Shown piece by piece: positions 17,542 through 25,450 of a stretch of DNA of 47,987 nucleotides (its first letter is position 1; the number at the start of each line of letters is the position of its first letter). The position numbers were made by a program, and so were the translations under genes. The notes beneath the pieces were generated by a model. It made no database searches and had not been told where the DNA came from. It was given only the letters and a program-made list of their open reading frames with translations. Source of the DNA: Selenomonadaceae bacterium (GTDB lineage: Bacteria; Bacillota; Negativicutes; Selenomonadales; Selenomonadaceae); the NCBI GenBank assembly GCA_017515635.1, contig JAFWFO010000047.1:1-47987 (forward strand), given 5' to 3'.

Positions 17542-18627
17542 TTACTGCCGGTGAAACTTTGCCAACTCCCTGTAAAGTTGCATGATTTGAATTCGCTGAA
17601 TGTTGACGGTGTTGAACAGGTACGCGGAAAATGTCGCCTCGTCGTCCGAAAATACTTGTTCGGCAATTTGAGCCAACGCGGCGTGATGAGCTTGCCCGTA
17701 AGCTCCGAGAAAATATTCGGCTTGCCGAACAATTTTTTCAAAAAACCAATTAAACACGGCGTAACGATAATCTTGCCGCTCGGTGAAGAATTGAAAGAGT
17801 CTCATGAACTTGTCGAGCTCTTTGAAGCCGAGATTCAAGTTTCTCAGAAATTTATGGAAATGTTTTTCCGCGTCGGCTTTCCCGTGCGAAGCAGAATCGC
17901 CGCGTTGTCTGTAAAAGTACACGACGTTCGGCACGCGCAAATATTTTCTCGCCAAGCAGAAGCAAACGAAATTTAAAATTATATCTTCGCCAACTTTCAT
18001 GTTCGGGAAGCGGATTTCGTTGGCACTCAAAAAATCTTTTTTGCAGAACGTTGCGCACGTTGCCCAATGAATGTCGTTATTGAGCCAAAGTTTGACGCGC
18101 TCGAAAATATCGTGGGGAATTTCTGTCGCCTGTTGCAAACGCGGCGCGCCGATTTTTCGGCAGGTTATCACGCGGTGATTCGTCTTCAACAACTCTTCGG
18201 TCGTCACGCCCTTCAGTTGCTCATCGTCGAAACAGAAAAAATCCGTCATGTTGACAACATCGGCTTGAAATTTTTCGGCAAGGGTCGAAAGTTCTTCAAG
18301 CGCGGTCGGCGTGAAAAGATCGTCCGCGTCAAGGAAAGCGATATATTTCCCGCGAGCAAAATTTATCGCGATGTTTCGCGGAACGCCGGGAGAGCCATTG
18401 TTTTTCTTCAAGCCGATACCGTTCACCTTTATTCCCAAGCCGACCAATCGGGGCGCGAAATTTTTGACGACTGCAAGGCTGTTGTCGGTCGAGCAATCGT
18501 CTACTATGACAACTTCAAAATCTTTCATGGTCTGCCGACAGAGACTTTCGAGCGTCTGTTCAATGAAGCGTTCCGCGTTGTACATTGGGATAATGACCGA
18601 CACGAGCGGCAGTCTTTCCATTGTCAT
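17542..18627 (-). CDS. Family-2 glycosyltransferase, copy 2
   Basis: 361 residues, same organisation as its downstream neighbour: [25 protein letters not shown], the metal-binding AFLDADDLFTP, and a C-terminus ending RELAKFHRQ like copy 1's ELAKFHQQ. The DxD-containing segment has D-A-D-D where copy 1 has D-D-D-D. The ATG at 18627 is 5 nt from the murB stop, and its ribosome site lies inside the last codons of murB. This is presumably the parental copy, because its 5' context is the intact murB end. Function: surface glycan assembly, substrate unknown. Confidence 0.9.
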   Translation of the reverse strand: MTMERLPLVSVIIPMYNAERFIEQTLESLCRQTMKDFEVVIVDDCSTDNSLAVVKNFAPRLVGLGIKVNGIGLKKNNGSPGVPRNIAINFARGKYIAFLDADDLFTPTALEELSTLAEKFQADVVNMTDFFCFDDEQLKGVTTEELLKTNHRVITCRKIGAPRLQQATEIPHDIFERVKLWLNNDIHWATCATFCKKDFLSANEIRFPNMKVGEDIILNFVCFCLARKYLRVPNVVYFYRQRGDSASHGKADAEKHFHKFLRNLNLGFKELDKFMRLFQFFTERQDYRYAVFNWFFEKIVRQAEYFLGAYGQAHHAALAQIAEQVFSDDEATFSAYLFNTVNIQRIQIMQLYRELAKFHRQ

Positions 18628-18631
18628 GAAA

Positions 18632-19552
18632 TCACTCCTCGCCGATGATTCGCACTTCGGGCATCAATTTTACGCCGTGTGCCTCGCAAACTCTGCGTTT
18701 GACTTCTTCGATTAAATTCAACACGTCAGTCGCCGTTGCTCCGCCGGTGTTCACGACAAAGCCCGCGTGTTTTTCGGAAACCATTGCGCCGCCGACTCTC
18801 AAGCCTTTCAAGCCGGTTTTGTCAATCAGCGTGCCCGCGAAATAACCTTTCGGGCGTTTGAATGTACTGCCCGCGCTCGGCATGTCAAGCGGCTGTTTAC
18901 TCTCGCGCCGTGCCGTGAAGTCCGCCATTTTATTTTTGATGTCGTCGACATTTCCGCGTTGTAAAATCATTTCGACTTCACAAATCGCGCAACCGTTTTC
19001 TTGAAAATTGCTGTGCCTATAACCCAAGCCGAGACTCGCGCCGCTGAATTCGACGAGTTCGCCGTTGCGACTGACCGCCTTGACGCTCGCGACGGTATTT
19101 TTCATTTCTCCGTCATATGCGCCCGCGTTCATGAAAATCGCGCCGCCGATACTGCCGGGGATTCCGCACGCAAATTCCATGCCCGTCAACGAATTTTCCG
19201 CCGCGAATTCCGAAACGTCTTTCAACTTCGCGCCAGCACTTGCAACAAGCCGTTGACCGTCACAACGCATGTCGCCGAAAAATTTTTCCGTGAACTTGAC
19301 GACTGCGCCGCGAATTCCTTTGTCGCGCACCAAAACATTTGAGCCGTTGCCGAGGACGACGCAGGGCAATTTAAATTCGTCGACGAGCTTAAAAATTTTC
19401 GACACGTCGTCGGCACTTGACGGAAAAATCAAAACGTCCGCCGCTCCGCCGATTTTAAATGTCGTATGTTCTTTCATCGGCGCGTTAAAAATAAATTGTT
19501 CGTCGCGCAGAAATTCCGTCAGCCGAAATTTAAAGGATTCTTCCCAATCCAT
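18632..19552 (-). CDS. murB: UDP-N-acetylenolpyruvoylglucosamine reductase
   Basis: FAD-dependent second committed step of peptidoglycan precursor synthesis, producing UDP-MurNAc. 306 residues, a type-II MurB length. Seen: FAD-binding NGSNVLVRDKGI, GIPGSIGGAIFMNAGAY, YRHSNFQ, PSAGSTFKRP with the catalytic Ser that protonates the enolpyruvyl group, and PEVRIIGEE with the C-terminal catalytic Glu. ATG 19552 has GAGG upstream. Co-directional with ilvD, 10 nt away. Confidence 0.97.
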   Translation of the reverse strand: MDWEESFKFRLTEFLRDEQFIFNAPMKEHTTFKIGGAADVLIFPSSADDVSKIFKLVDEFKLPCVVLGNGSNVLVRDKGIRGAVVKFTEKFFGDMRCDGQRLVASAGAKLKDVSEFAAENSLTGMEFACGIPGSIGGAIFMNAGAYDGEMKNTVASVKAVSRNGELVEFSGASLGLGYRHSNFQENGCAICEVEMILQRGNVDDIKNKMADFTARRESKQPLDMPSAGSTFKRPKGYFAGTLIDKTGLKGLRVGGAMVSEKHAGFVVNTGGATATDVLNLIEEVKRRVCEAHGVKLMPEVRIIGEE

Positions 19553-19562
19553 TGAAAAAACC

Positions 19563-21218
19563 TCAGACTTTCACTACTGCGCCGGTCGACGCGGAAGTTG
19601 TGAGTTTGGCATAGCGCGCAAGATAACCCGTCTTGATTTTCGGTTCGGGCTTCGTCCACGCTTCGCGACGTTTGGCAAGTTCTTCGTCGGAAACTTCGAG
19701 TTCGAGCTTGCGATTTGGAATGTCAATCGAAATTATGTCGCCGTCGTGAATCAGCGCAATCGGGCCGCCTTCCATTGCTTCGGGAGAAATGTGACCGATG
19801 CACGCGCCTTGACTTGCGCCGCTGAAACGTCCGTCGGTAATCAAGCCGACTTTCAAACCCGCGCCCGTGATAGCCGCAGTCGGATTCAACATTTCTTGCA
19901 TACCGGGGCCGCCTTTGGGGCCTTCGTAGCGAATAACGACAACATCGCCGTCATGAATTTCGCCCGCCATAATCGCGTTAATTGCAGTCTCTTCGCTGTC
20001 GAAACATTTCGCCGCGCCCTTGTAAACGAGCATGTCTTCGCTGACGGCACTGGCTTTGACGACTGCATAATCGGGGCACAGGTTGCCTTGCAGAATCGCA
20101 ATGCCGCCCGTCGGACGATAGGGATTGTCGACCGTGTGAATCACGTCGGGACGATTAATCTGCGCGTCTTTGATTCGTTCGCCCAAAGTTCCCGTGACAG
20201 TCAACGCGTCGAGATGCAAAATATTTTTCTTGGAAAGTTCGTGCATGACAGCGTTAATTCCGCCCGCCTCGTCCAAATCTTGCATGTGATGAGTTCCCGC
20301 AGGGCTGAGCTTCGTGATATACGGCGTCCGCGCAGAAATTTCGTCGAACAACGTCGCAGGGATTTTAATTCCGCATTCGTTGGCAATCGCCGTCAAATGC
20401 AAAACCGTATTCGACGAGCCGCCGATACCCATGTCGACTGTTATCGCGTTTTCAAAAGCTTTGAGCGTCAAAATATCACGCGGGCAAATATTTTTTTCAA
20501 GCAAGTCCATGATGACTTTGCCGGCACGTTTCGCCAAAATAAATCTGTCGCCCGTGTACGCCGCAGGAATCGTGCCGTTGCCGGGCAGAGCCATGCCGAG
20601 AGCTTCACTCAAACAATTCATCGTGTTTGCCGTGAAAAGTCCCGCGCAGGAACCGCAACTGGGGCAAGCGTGCGCCTCAAGGTCTGTCATTTCGTCGACA
20701 GTCATTTTGCCCGCCGCGAATTTGCCCGCCGCCTCGAACGCCTGACTGACAGAAATATCTTTGCCGTGAAATCTTCCCGCAAGCATGGGGCCGCCGCTGA
20801 CGATTATCGACGGGATATTTAAACGCGCCGCCGCCATCAACATACCTGGGACAACTTTATCGCAGTTCGGAATTAAAATCAGCGCGTCAAAACCGCTGGC
20901 CATCGTCACCGCTTCGATTGAGTCGGCAATAAGTTCGCGGCTTGCAAGCGAATATTTCATGCCCGTATGACCCATTGCAATTCCGTCGCAAACGCCGATC
21001 GCGGGGAATTCAATCGGAGTGCCGCCCGCCGCCGCAACGCCGAGTTTGACGGCTTCGGTTATCGATTTCAAATGCATGTGACCGGGAATAATTTCGTTGA
21101 AAGAATTGCACACGCCGATAAGCGGTCGGCTCAATTCGTCGACGCCGTAGCCGTTCGCGTGGAATAAACTTCTGTGTGCGCAACGTGTCGCGCCTTTTTT
21201 GACAATATCGCTTCTCAT
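19563..21218 (-). CDS. ilvD: Dihydroxy-acid dehydratase
   Basis: Fe-S dehydratase of isoleucine/valine/leucine synthesis. 551 residues. Seen: cluster cysteines in [12 protein letters not shown] and [21 protein letters not shown], and the C-terminal [13 protein letters not shown] substrate-binding block. First gene of the long run to the solute-binding lipoprotein. ATG 21218 with AAGGAG upstream. No other ilv gene lies nearby, so the gene is separated from its pathway. Confidence 0.98.
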   Translation of the reverse strand: MRSDIVKKGATRCAHRSLFHANGYGVDELSRPLIGVCNSFNEIIPGHMHLKSITEAVKLGVAAAGGTPIEFPAIGVCDGIAMGHTGMKYSLASRELIADSIEAVTMASGFDALILIPNCDKVVPGMLMAAARLNIPSIIVSGGPMLAGRFHGKDISVSQAFEAAGKFAAGKMTVDEMTDLEAHACPSCGSCAGLFTANTMNCLSEALGMALPGNGTIPAAYTGDRFILAKRAGKVIMDLLEKNICPRDILTLKAFENAITVDMGIGGSSNTVLHLTAIANECGIKIPATLFDEISARTPYITKLSPAGTHHMQDLDEAGGINAVMHELSKKNILHLDALTVTGTLGERIKDAQINRPDVIHTVDNPYRPTGGIAILQGNLCPDYAVVKASAVSEDMLVYKGAAKCFDSEETAINAIMAGEIHDGDVVVIRYEGPKGGPGMQEMLNPTAAITGAGLKVGLITDGRFSGASQGACIGHISPEAMEGGPIALIHDGDIISIDIPNRKLELEVSDEELAKRREAWTKPEPKIKTGYLARYAKLTTSASTGAVVKV

Positions 21219-21262
21219 TTCGGTAAAACTCTCCTTAGGATTGTTTAAAAAATTTTGGAAGG

Positions 21263-21291
21263 ATTTTACCGCATTTATCGACGCCGCGCAA
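21263..21291 (-). promoter_or_regulatory. Probable promoter of the ilvD-murB-GT-trp run
   Basis: Minus-strand TTGCGC (21286-21291), 17-bp spacer, TAAAAT (21263-21268). No T-box or leader attenuator is seen in the short leader. Confidence 0.55.
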
Positions 21292-21292
21292 T

Positions 21293-21321
21293 AAAAAATC
21301 CCCCGTCAATTCGACGAGGGA
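21293..21321 (-). terminator. Terminator after brnA
   Basis: Nine-pair stem 21299-21307 / 21313-21321 (one U-G on the minus strand) with a 5-nt loop, followed by a run of six Ts in the minus direction. Confidence 0.8.
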
Positions 21322-21336
21322 AATTTTTTGTGCCGT

Positions 21337-21528
21337 TCAGCTTGCAATGTTTTGTTTTTGTTTGCGGAGCCGCGCAGGTTTGAATTTCGCCAATTCTTCA
21401 TCCGTCAACGCGGGAATGTCGCTGTAATCAATGTCGTCGTCAGTCATTTGTTCCCAATGTTTAATTTCTTCGAGTTGTTCCGGCGTAAATTCGACTTTCA
21501 TGCCGCGTCTAAGAATCAAACTGCCCAT
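21337..21528 (-). CDS. brnA: BrnA-type antitoxin
   Basis: 63-residue antitoxin partner of BrnT. Seen: an acidic middle (TDDDIDYSDIPALTDEEL) typical of BrnA and a basic C-terminus. ATG 21528 follows AGGAGG; a longer in-frame version lies wholly inside the toxin gene. The start overlaps the toxin end by 20 nt. BrnA proteins neutralise BrnT and, in characterised pairs, repress the shared promoter. Confidence 0.85.
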   Translation of the reverse strand: MGSLILRRGMKVEFTPEQLEEIKHWEQMTDDDIDYSDIPALTDEELAKFKPARLRKQKQNIAS

Positions 21529-21808
21529 AATATTCGTCCTCCTCTCGTTTGTTCGCCAATCGAGCCGAAATGAGACGATATTTCTCACCGCGCTCAGTAT
21601 AAATGACCACCAAAATTTTTGCAACTTTGCCGATGACTTTAATTCGGTCTTCGTCGTCGCTGTGATTTTCGTCGTAGCAATCGATTAAAAATTCGTCCAG
21701 AAAAACATAAGCCGCCATTTCAAACGTCACATGATGCTTCTTTTTGTTAATCGCGGCTTTGTTGTCGTCCCATTCGACTATGAAGTCGCCGATTTCAATT
21801 TCGCCCAT
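21509..21808 (-). CDS. brnT: BrnT-type toxin (ribonuclease)
   Basis: 99 residues of the BrnT family, RelE-fold ribonucleases of type-II toxin-antitoxin modules. Seen: the N-terminal VEWDDNKAAINKKKHHVTFEMAA block, a central VIGKVAKILVVIYTERG strand pair, and RLISARLANKREEDEY with the conserved Arg-containing C-terminal helix. ATG 21808 with GAGGTG upstream. Toxin-first order with overlapping antitoxin is typical. All usual landmarks look intact. Confidence 0.92.
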   Translation of the reverse strand: MGEIEIGDFIVEWDDNKAAINKKKHHVTFEMAAYVFLDEFLIDCYDENHSDDEDRIKVIGKVAKILVVIYTERGEKYRLISARLANKREEDEYYGQFDS

Positions 21809-21826
21809 AAAATCACCTCTGCGGGG

Positions 21827-21855
21827 AGTTTAGCAAAAGTTTTTCACAGCGTCAA
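21827..21855 (-). promoter_or_regulatory. Probable brnTA promoter
   Basis: Minus-strand TTGACG (21850-21855), 17-bp spacer, TAAACT (21827-21832), close upstream of brnT. Likely target of BrnA autoregulation by family analogy. Confidence 0.65.
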
Positions 21856-21876
21856 CGAAACGACACGCCGCGCAAT

Positions 21877-21902
21877 AAAAAATCGGAGACCGCAGTCCCC
21901 GA
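21877..21902 (-). terminator. Terminator after the small secreted-protein gene
   Basis: TCGGAGAC and GTCCCCGA form an eight-pair stem with a CGCA loop and one mismatch (U-G-type pairing not possible), followed by six Ts in the minus direction. Confidence 0.65.
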
Positions 21903-21914
21903 AAATTTTTTGTG

Positions 21915-22310
21915 TTAATTTTTCATGCGTTCGGCAATCGCTTGTTTGAGCAAAGTTTCAAGCTCGTCAATGTCGACTTCCGCCGTGACAACCGCCTTGA
22001 CTAAAATTCCGTTCGCGTCATCAACCATTTTAATTTTCGTGTCCGTCACGTGCAAAATACCCGCGCAAATCGAAATAACTTCGTCGTCGTCGAATTCGTT
22101 ATCAACAATCGACGACTGCGCTTTGACGTAAACACAAACTTGATCGAGAATGTTTCGTTCCGCCGAAATTTCCGCCCGACTTTTCGCGAAAGAAATATTT
22201 TCGTCCGTCAAAAGATATTCGCCGCTGCCCGTGTAAGTTTTTATTTCGGCACAAGCAATCGACGCGCTCAAAAGCATAATCGCGAACAGTGCCGTCAAAA
22301 ATTTTTTCAT
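21915..22310 (-). CDS. Small secreted or periplasmic protein, function unknown
   Basis: 131 residues. Seen: a Sec signal peptide (MKKFLTALFAIMLLSASIACA, cleavage probably before Glu22-Ile23), then a domain with SRAEISAERNILDQVCVYV, a pattern that resembles the N-terminal helix of LPP20/FlgT-like secreted proteins, and an acidic C-terminus with ITVs. Start ATG 22310 is preferred for GGAGGTGA upstream and the signal peptide. Lies 34 nt downstream of rmlA and ends at a terminator. Relationship to LPP20/FlgT is tentative. Confidence 0.75.
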   Translation of the reverse strand: MKKFLTALFAIMLLSASIACAEIKTYTGSGEYLLTDENISFAKSRAEISAERNILDQVCVYVKAQSSIVDNEFDDDEVISICAGILHVTDTKIKMVDDANGILVKAVVTAEVDIDELETLLKQAIAERMKN

Positions 22311-22344
22311 GGCGTCACCTCCGAAAAAATTTTTCGTCGACGAA

Positions 22345-23226
22345 TTATCTGCCGCGTTTGGCGAGACGTTGCAAATATTTTCCGTATTCGTTTTTGGCAA
22401 GCGGTTCGGCAAGTTTCAAAAGTTGCGCGTCGTCAATGTAGCCCATGCGGTAGGCAATTTCTTCGATACAAGAAATTTTCAAGCCCTGCCGCGTCTGAAT
22501 CGTATGGACGAACGCGCCCGCCTGCAAAAGTGATTCGTGCGTGCCGGTGTCGAGCCAAGCATAACCGCGCCGCATTTTTTCCACGCGCAGATTTCCGCGC
22601 TCAAGATAAATTTTGTTTACGTCGGTGATTTCGAGTTCGCCGCGTGCCGAAGGTTTAATCGACTTAGCCGCGTCGACAATCGTGTTGTCGTAAAAATAAA
22701 GTCCCGTCACCGCGTAATTTGAGCGGGGTTCTTTGGGTTTTTCTTCGAGACTGACGGCCTTGCCCGTTTCGCGATTGAATTCGACGACGCCATAATTTTC
22801 AGGGTCGTTGACGTAATAAGCGAAGACCGTCGCGCCTTCGTCGTGAGAGGCGGCACGCTGAACGAGTTTGGCGAAATCCGAGCCGTAAAAAATATTGTCG
22901 CCGAGAACAAGCGCGCAACCTTCGCCGTTGATAAATTCTTCGCCGATTAAAAATGCCTGCGCAAGACCTTCGGGCTTCGGCTGAACGGCGTAAGAAATTT
23001 CCAATCCGAGTTGCTTACCGTCGCCGAGCAGTTCGCGGAACAAGTGACTGTCCTGCGGCGTCGTGATGATTAAAATTTCCCGAATGCCCGCAAGCATGAG
23101 CGTCGACAGCGGATAATAAATCATCGGCTTGTCGAAAACCGGCATTAATTGTTTGCTGACGACTTCCGTGAGCGGATAAAGACGCGTGCCCGATCCGCCC
23201 GCCAAAATTATTCCTTTGCGTATCAT
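22345..23226 (-). CDS. rmlA: Glucose-1-phosphate thymidylyltransferase
   Basis: Makes dTDP-glucose from dTTP and glucose-1-phosphate, the first step to dTDP-rhamnose and related sugars. 293 residues from ATG 23226 (GAGGAGG upstream), the normal family length. Seen: nucleotide loop [13 protein letters not shown] (9-20), [48 protein letters not shown] and the C-terminal [12 protein letters not shown]. rmlB, rmlC and rmlD are not in the window, so it is an orphan copy here. Confidence 0.95.
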   Translation of the reverse strand: MIRKGIILAGGSGTRLYPLTEVVSKQLMPVFDKPMIYYPLSTLMLAGIREILIITTPQDSHLFRELLGDGKQLGLEISYAVQPKPEGLAQAFLIGEEFINGEGCALVLGDNIFYGSDFAKLVQRAASHDEGATVFAYYVNDPENYGVVEFNRETGKAVSLEEKPKEPRSNYAVTGLYFYDNTIVDAAKSIKPSARGELEITDVNKIYLERGNLRVEKMRRGYAWLDTGTHESLLQAGAFVHTIQTRQGLKISCIEEIAYRMGYIDDAQLLKLAEPLAKNEYGKYLQRLAKRGR

Positions 23227-23251
23227 AAAATTTTCCTCCTCGTTGAATTGC

Positions 23252-23509
23252 TTACATGTTAAAAAATCTGAACCATTCGGCAAGAATTCTGTCTTGATTC
23301 GCCAAAAGATAAGCTTCTATTTTTCGCAACTCATTTGCGGAAATTTTGCTGTCGTTGTGTGCCAACTCCACACCGTCGCGCTTTATCCAAAATTTTGTTG
23401 CGTTCGCAGTTTGTCTGCCTTTCGATACATGCACATGAGGCGGCTCGTTGTTTTCGTTCGCCCAAAAATAAATCGCGTAACCCAAAAAATCTTGCAGAAC
23501 CTTAGGCAT
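23252..23509 (-). CDS. DUF4160-family protein
   Basis: 85 residues. Seen: the DUF4160 pattern with [21 protein letters not shown] near the N-terminus (conserved PPHxHV). Family function is unknown; such genes are commonly paired with a DUF2442-type partner and sometimes discussed as toxin-antitoxin-like. Its start overlaps the stop of the upstream gene at 23502-23771 by 8 nt. Confidence 0.85.
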   Translation of the reverse strand: MPKVLQDFLGYAIYFWANENNEPPHVHVSKGRQTANATKFWIKRDGVELAHNDSKISANELRKIEAYLLANQDRILAEWFRFFNM

Positions 23510-23771
23510 TTTCGCCGCCGCCTTTCTGTGCGAATTCCCAAATCAAAAAAGCGTTGTCCCGCATGTACTCGCGAAGTTTAAAAAGTTCGTCCTCGGAAAA
23601 GCCGAAAGTTTTTTGGAAATTGTAATGCGGGATTTTTCCTTCGGCGAAGTCGAAGCCGTTATTTTGATTCGGTCGCTCAAATCGGACGCGCACGCAGGGC
23701 GTTGAATATTCGTCGGTCTCAAGTGCGCCGTGCGTCATGACAATTTCGTCGACGGTCGAATAATAAAACAT
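23502..23771 (-). CDS. Hypothetical protein paired with DUF4160
   Basis: 89 residues, no family recognised with certainty. Seen: Tyr-rich start MFYYSTVDEIV, a middle strand CVRVRFERPNQ, and a C-terminal helical part KLREYMRDNAFLIWEFAQ. Overlap with the DUF4160 gene and its position suggest it fills the role usually taken by a DUF2442 protein, but the sequence is not a clear DUF2442 match. Confidence 0.65.
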   Translation of the reverse strand: MFYYSTVDEIVMTHGALETDEYSTPCVRVRFERPNQNNGFDFAEGKIPHYNFQKTFGFSEDELFKLREYMRDNAFLIWEFAQKGGGENA

Positions 23772-23829
23772 TTCGCGCCTCCTTTCCGTCGGTCGCGTGA
23801 ATTAGTTGCGGCAGAAAAATTCTCCGCTG

Positions 23830-24450
23830 TCAAAAGTTGTAAAGATGCATCGTATTGTTGAAAAGTTCGAGCGTGAAATTTCCGTCGTCGACGCGCAGAA
23901 CGTTCAACGCCATGTTGAATTGCGCCAGCGTCCACATTTTGTTAATCGGCATTCCCAAAACCGCGCACAAAAACAAACGAATTGACGCGCCGTGCGACAC
24001 GACGATAATGCGCTTGTCTTCGTTACTTTTGTTTTCCGCGATGATTTTTCGGATTGCACTGACCATGCGGGCTTGGCAATCGGCGAAAGTTTCACCGTGC
24101 GGCGGACGACAGAGTTCCGGAGCGGTGAAAAATTTTTCAAAGCCGGAATTCAAATCTTCCGCCAAATCGCTTATGGATTGTCCTTCCCAATCGCCGAAAT
24201 TTGCTTCGCGCAATTCGAGCATGACACGCACTTTCAAATTAAAACGTTTCGCCAAAATTTCCGCCGTCGAACGCGCCCGAATCAAATCGCTTGAGTAAAC
24301 CGCGTCCGCCGTGTGGAAAGGTGCGTGTTCCGCCAAAAGACGAGCCTGATTAATGCCGACCGCCGAAAGTTGAACGTTTGAAGTGCCCTGCAATCTGCCC
24401 AACGCGTTCCATTCGGTCTCACCGTGACGAATCAAAAAAATTCTGGTCAA
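23830..24450 (-). CDS. Histidine phosphatase superfamily protein (PhoE/CobC-like)
   Basis: 206 residues. Seen: LIRHGETEWN (6-15) with the phosphorylated His9, a conserved Arg in SSDLIRARSTAEI, Glu in ELREANFGDWEG and the second catalytic His in VVSHGAS. The start is TTG at 24450: GGGGAGGAG lies upstream, and the family usually begins a few residues before RHG. Members hydrolyse varied phosphate esters (alpha-ribazole phosphate, phosphoglycerate, nucleotides); without cobalamin genes nearby the substrate is undefined. Confidence 0.92.
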   Translation of the reverse strand: MTRIFLIRHGETEWNALGRLQGTSNVQLSAVGINQARLLAEHAPFHTADAVYSSDLIRARSTAEILAKRFNLKVRVMLELREANFGDWEGQSISDLAEDLNSGFEKFFTAPELCRPPHGETFADCQARMVSAIRKIIAENKSNEDKRIIVVSHGASIRLFLCAVLGMPINKMWTLAQFNMALNVLRVDDGNFTLELFNNTMHLYNF

Positions 24451-24563
24451 CGCGATCTCCTCCCCGAAAAATAAAAGACACGGCAACAGAGCCTGTGCCT
24501 CCTTCGATTGGTTTTGGTAAAGATAGCAAAAAATTTTTCAAAACGCAACAGCAAACTTTCACG

Positions 24564-24592
24564 TTGCCTTTTGACGTGCTAAGACTTATAAT
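24564..24592 (+). promoter_or_regulatory. Promoter of the nrdG-like gene
   Basis: TTGCCT (24564-24569), 17-bp spacer, consensus TATAAT (24587-24592). The ribosome site GGAGG begins at 24599, so the leader would be extremely short. Confidence 0.75.
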
Positions 24593-24611
24593 CGCGGCGG
24601 AGGCGGTTTAG

Positions 24612-25106
24612 TTGCAGATTCGTATTGCGGGGCTTGTGCCCGAAAGTTTCGTTGACGGCGACGGAATTCGTTTCGCGATTTTTTTTCAAGGCTGCAAACG
24701 AAATTGCGAAGGTTGCCACAATCCGGAAACGCATTCCCTTGACGGCGGGAAATTAATCGACACGGAAGAAATTATTTCCGCGCTGAAAAAAAATTCGTTG
24801 CTTGACGGAATAACTTTGACGGGCGGCGAACCGTTTCTGCAAATCGACGCGGCAAACGAACTTGCACGCGCCGCAAAAAATTTCGGGCTGAGCGTCTGGT
24901 GCTACACGGGCTACACGTTCGAGGAACTTGACGGCGACGCTCAAAAACTTTTAGATAATGTTGACGTGCTGATTGACGGAGAATTTGTCGAGAGCCTGCG
25001 CGATTTGGAATTGATTTTCCGCGGCTCAAGCAATCAGCGAATTATAGACGTAAAAAAATCCCGCGAGCAAAAAAAAATCGTGCCGTGGGCGTTAATCGGG
25101 GGTTGA
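24612..25106 (+). CDS. nrdG: Anaerobic ribonucleotide reductase-activating radical-SAM protein
   Basis: 164 residues. NrdG uses a 4Fe-4S cluster and S-adenosylmethionine to create the glycyl radical on class-III ribonucleotide reductase NrdD. Seen: cluster motif C-x3-C-x2-C (Cys28, 32, 35, CKRNCEGC) and SAM-binding TGGEPF (70-75). Start TTG 24612 behind GGAGG. nrdD is not in the window, so the partner is elsewhere; the family also includes activases of other glycyl-radical enzymes, so NrdG is the most likely but not certain identity. Confidence 0.88.
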   Translation: MQIRIAGLVPESFVDGDGIRFAIFFQGCKRNCEGCHNPETHSLDGGKLIDTEEIISALKKNSLLDGITLTGGEPFLQIDAANELARAAKNFGLSVWCYTGYTFEELDGDAQKLLDNVDVLIDGEFVESLRDLELIFRGSSNQRIIDVKKSREQKKIVPWALIGG

Positions 25107-25109
25107 ATC

Positions 25110-25403
25110 ATGGAAGACAGATCTGTTGCAGAAAATTCTTTCGGCGAGGCTTTTTCGGGGCTGATTGAAATTCCGCCGGCGGACGTGGTTATCGGCATGG
25201 TCGGCATTTTTGTTTTCGGAATAATTTTGGGCATGTTGATTTATTTGCCGTATGCAAAAAAACACTCGAAACTTCCGCTTGAACGATTGAGCGGCGATAT
25301 GATTTGGCAGTACAAACCCGATTGGCTTGTCTTCGTCGCCGGTTGTGTGGTTTTTTTAATCGTCAGCTTCCTTTTGGTCAGCGGCCTGTTGCGCGAATTA
25401 TAA
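25110..25403 (+). CDS. Small two-pass membrane protein, function unknown
   Basis: 97 residues. Seen: an acidic N-terminus, a transmembrane segment near 27-47 (VVIGMVGIFVFGIILGMLIY), a short basic loop with a KKHSKLP patch, and a second segment near 72-92. Starts 3 nt after the nrdG stop, so the two are co-transcribed. No family recognised. Confidence 0.65.
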   Translation: MEDRSVAENSFGEAFSGLIEIPPADVVIGMVGIFVFGIILGMLIYLPYAKKHSKLPLERLSGDMIWQYKPDWLVFVAGCVVFLIVSFLLVSGLLREL

Positions 25404-25419
25404 ATTTTTGCGAAGAAAA

Positions 25420-25450
25420 AACCGTCCGAGAATTTCGGGCGGTTATTTTT
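25420..25450 (+). terminator. Terminator after the nrdG unit, possibly bidirectional
   Basis: Ten-pair stem AACCGTCCGA / TCGGGCGGTT (one U-G) with a GAATT loop and a T-run. It also lies at the end of the convergent membrane-protein gene. Confidence 0.85.

Noticed and set aside
19269..20822. Long open frame antisense to ilvD
   Set aside because: Its composition is what the opposite strand of a codon-biased gene gives; it has no family motif, and ilvD on the other strand is unambiguous.
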